DNA of 64,000 nt from contig OY720639.1 in NCBI GenBank assembly GCA_963169105.1, forward strand, positions 124,827,117 to 124,891,116, written 5' to 3'. The position numbers and the translations under genes were made by a program. The notes beneath the pieces were generated by a model. That model had not been told where the DNA came from. It made no database searches and was given only the letters and a program-made list of their open reading frames with translations. How positions within the stretch are numbered: position 1 is the first letter of the stretch; every line of letters starts with the position of its first letter. Below are positions 61,601-64,000 of the stretch, piece after piece. The stretch is from Ceriagrion tenellum (taxonomy: Eukaryota; Arthropoda; Insecta; Odonata; Coenagrionidae).

Positions 61601-64000
61601 ACGATTGTTCTCCCAGAGAGGGAATTGTTTTCTTAATCTCTAGTTTCTTCAGGATTTCTCAACTTGGAAAAAATTGCTGAAGACCTATTTTCTCTTTTCG
61701 TATAAATGAAAGCTAACTTTGAAACAACAATTATGGCACCGAATATGGTCGTAATACTTCTCTTCTGTGAACGAATTCGTTTCAGATGCGTTTAAAATGC
61801 GAATGCTCTGGTTCATCCACTAATATAGTTTCTATTACCTGGATTGGTATTACAATTGTGTACAGTTCTTGTGCATAATACGTTGCACCAAATATTTTGA
61901 CTCTCGATCTGGTAAATTTGAGTCACTCACTCCAGCTGGTAGCACGCTCAGTTACTTCAATTTGCAATGCCATCCTCGAAATCAAAGGAAATGAAATATT
62001 GAAGGAATCAACTCCATGTAACAAATCTATGGGTTGGTTTGCGATCACGGATGATAAACACATTGTTCTCGCGACTACTTAATCATTAATAAGGAACATT
62101 ATGATTGCATTAGCAGTGGCGTTATCAACGATTTGTGTAATCAGTGGAGATATGCAGAAAGGATGTTGATTTATTGAAACACATTCTTGGTTCTGTGTTG
62201 GTATTCTTTAAATTAACCAGTTTTAAAGTTTGTGGAAGGGAAAAGTAAAATATTGCTTGAAAAAATCCTCATTGAGTAATCTACATGCTTGCAGGACAAC
62301 TTAGTGATACCATTTGTATAATTGGAAGACGGAAGGTTACTGAGGTAAAGTTGGTATATTTTTGGCTGAGAAAAGGAAGATCTTGATTTGTTTTTGCTGT
62401 TTGTAGATTATTTCAATAAATATTAATCTTACTTGGTCATTGAGTATAAAACAGCAATAATGTATTAATAATTAGTACCAAACCATAAAGCCTTTCAATT
62501 ATGTCCGTTAGGGCACATATATTACCTTTATAAATTCATTTTTGAAATTGATTTATAAATTAAAAAGAACCAATGGCTGAACCTTCTGTTTAATGCAATA
62601 CATATATATTAAAACTCTCCAAAAATAAAAGATTTTCTTACCTTTTTTTAACATAAGGTAGATTATATAACATAGTGTTCCTCTGAGGTGGACGATATAT
62701 ACTTCCTCTAGTAAAAATATTGTGTAAAACGGATTGAATTTGATTAGATAAAAAACGAATCACCTCTTGTCATGCCATTAGTATTTACATTTCTTTTATT
62801 TCACCTGTGGTGGAATTCGTCAGCTAAGTAACTCAATTGAAACTTTCGAGTAATTTTAGAAGGACAAAACGCGAGTTAGCGTTTCACCGGATAATTCACT
62901 GCGATATTTGTCAGTCTCTCCAGGTTTTCCTCTTTTACTGGGTCTCAGTGAGCTGATTTTCTAATTTCTTTTCGCTCGAGAAAATTATCTCTTCTTACTC
63001 CGTACGCCCTTGTCAGAACTTTCTACCGACTAATTAAAATTTCCACCTCCCCACCGATTTACGTGGCTTTCAGCATTCTCCTGAGCACTTTAATCCCCAT
63101 GCGGAGACTGAAGAAACCATCTTAATATTCCCGCGTCTGGTCCTTAGTCTGTATGGCTCTCACTCCTCCTTTTCCTGCTGTCCTTTTGTTTTGTACCTGC
63201 CAACCTTTTTTATCTTTTTCTTTCATGATTTATTAATTTTCTCACTATTTATTAGCGCATTTTCAGGTTCTCTTCTGTTAATGCAAGAGCTTACTGCTAA
63301 TAAAATGCTGGCTCCTCAAGGCATACTAAATTCGTTATATATATTTTTGTAATTGGTTGTATTTTTGCCGAATATATATCAGGTCCCTAACAACCTTTTC
63401 TCCTCCAATTATTTCATTTTGGCCGTAGAACCGTTTTTCGTAGGCAAATAAATCATATTAGTCAGGCAGACCTCTTGTATTTTTTTGCTTCCTCGAGTTT
63501 ATCGTCTTTCCCTTTTAAAGTTTTGATCCGCCTGCACTTTAAACTGGATAACCACTGTACAGTAAGTTTACATTAAGGTTGTTCTTATAGTTTGAATGCT
63601 ATAATTCTTATTTACTCTTATTATTTTCTTATTTCGTTTTTATTATTTATTTTTCTATCAGCTTCAATTTACTCGCCAGATATATAATCTCTCCATAGTA
63701 TTGAACTTTGTGCTACTTTCAAAGAATAGTAGCAGAGTAATGAAAGATTAAAGACCAAAATGAATTTTAAAAATACCCTACGTTGAATGGACTAATTGAT
63801 GCTGCTCATGACAGCTAGATGTTGTTATTTGGATTAAATATTTTTTTCTTCTTGGAGTTACTCAGTGTTTCAAAAAGGCTTCATGAAGTAAGCATATGTG
63901 TAGCATGAACGAATACTTTCTCTCGTGTTCCCTTTCTGGTTATAAATTGCAAATATTTGCAATCGAGTAATTTTAACAATTAATAATCCGCAATGTATGA
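58661..64000. other. AT-rich non-coding DNA, no gene seen
   Basis: No gene, transposon domain or RNA recognised in 5.3 kb. Locally GC-richer at 60030-60330, where the phrase GGTGGAGATT(C)CA occurs near 60206 and a variant near 60102. Open frames do not exceed about 107 codons and lack domains. Confidence 0.5.

Noticed and set aside
1..64000. CRISPR array, bacterial operons, ribosome binding sites
   Set aside because: No regularly spaced repeats, and transposon types and base composition indicate animal nuclear DNA.

Overview
The window looks like non-coding sequence from a eukaryotic nuclear genome, most likely an arthropod and probably an insect. It is AT-rich, has no operon-like gene order, and no protein family is recognisable outside transposable elements. 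Its repeats are of animal type: Penelope-like elements (PLEs), a mariner-type DNA transposon, degenerate LINE reverse transcriptase tails and tRNA-derived SINE-like pieces. I cannot name the species. One strong zero-length-exon splice motif (20008/20009) suggests that at least part of the window is inside a long intron transcribed on the + strand. This is inference.

The standout locus is 3589-4768. A PLE insertion bounded by a 15-bp direct repeat is arranged as a 551-bp palindrome (3604-4154 and 4174-4724) around a 19-bp spacer. Each arm carries a truncated GIY-YIG endonuclease facing outward, followed by a hammerhead-ribozyme-like fold. A second, degenerate PLE 3' end with the same spacing of landmarks is on the minus strand at 49093-49202. 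Close by, a 159-bp insert (50082-50240) between 13-bp direct repeats carries another hammerhead-like fold.

Other mobile remnants are an internally deleted mariner with intact 29-bp inverted termini (31270-31658), LINE C-terminal reverse transcriptase fragments at 11410-11603 (minus), 16770-17057 (minus) and 55636-56295 (plus, with a likely 3' tail to about 56785), and tRNA/SINE-like pieces at 42022-42113, 53996-54115 and 58588-58660. Non-coding structure includes a 56-bp-arm hairpin at 8317-8453, smaller inverted repeats at 25333-25413 and 47635-47734, pyrimidine- or purine-skewed blocks, and CpG-dense stretches that could be promoters (best 38200-38510, then 52860-53130).

Most long open frames fall in composition-skewed blocks or are no longer than chance allows in 64 kb, and are not annotated as genes. 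No tRNA or rRNA gene, CRISPR array or complete host gene was found.
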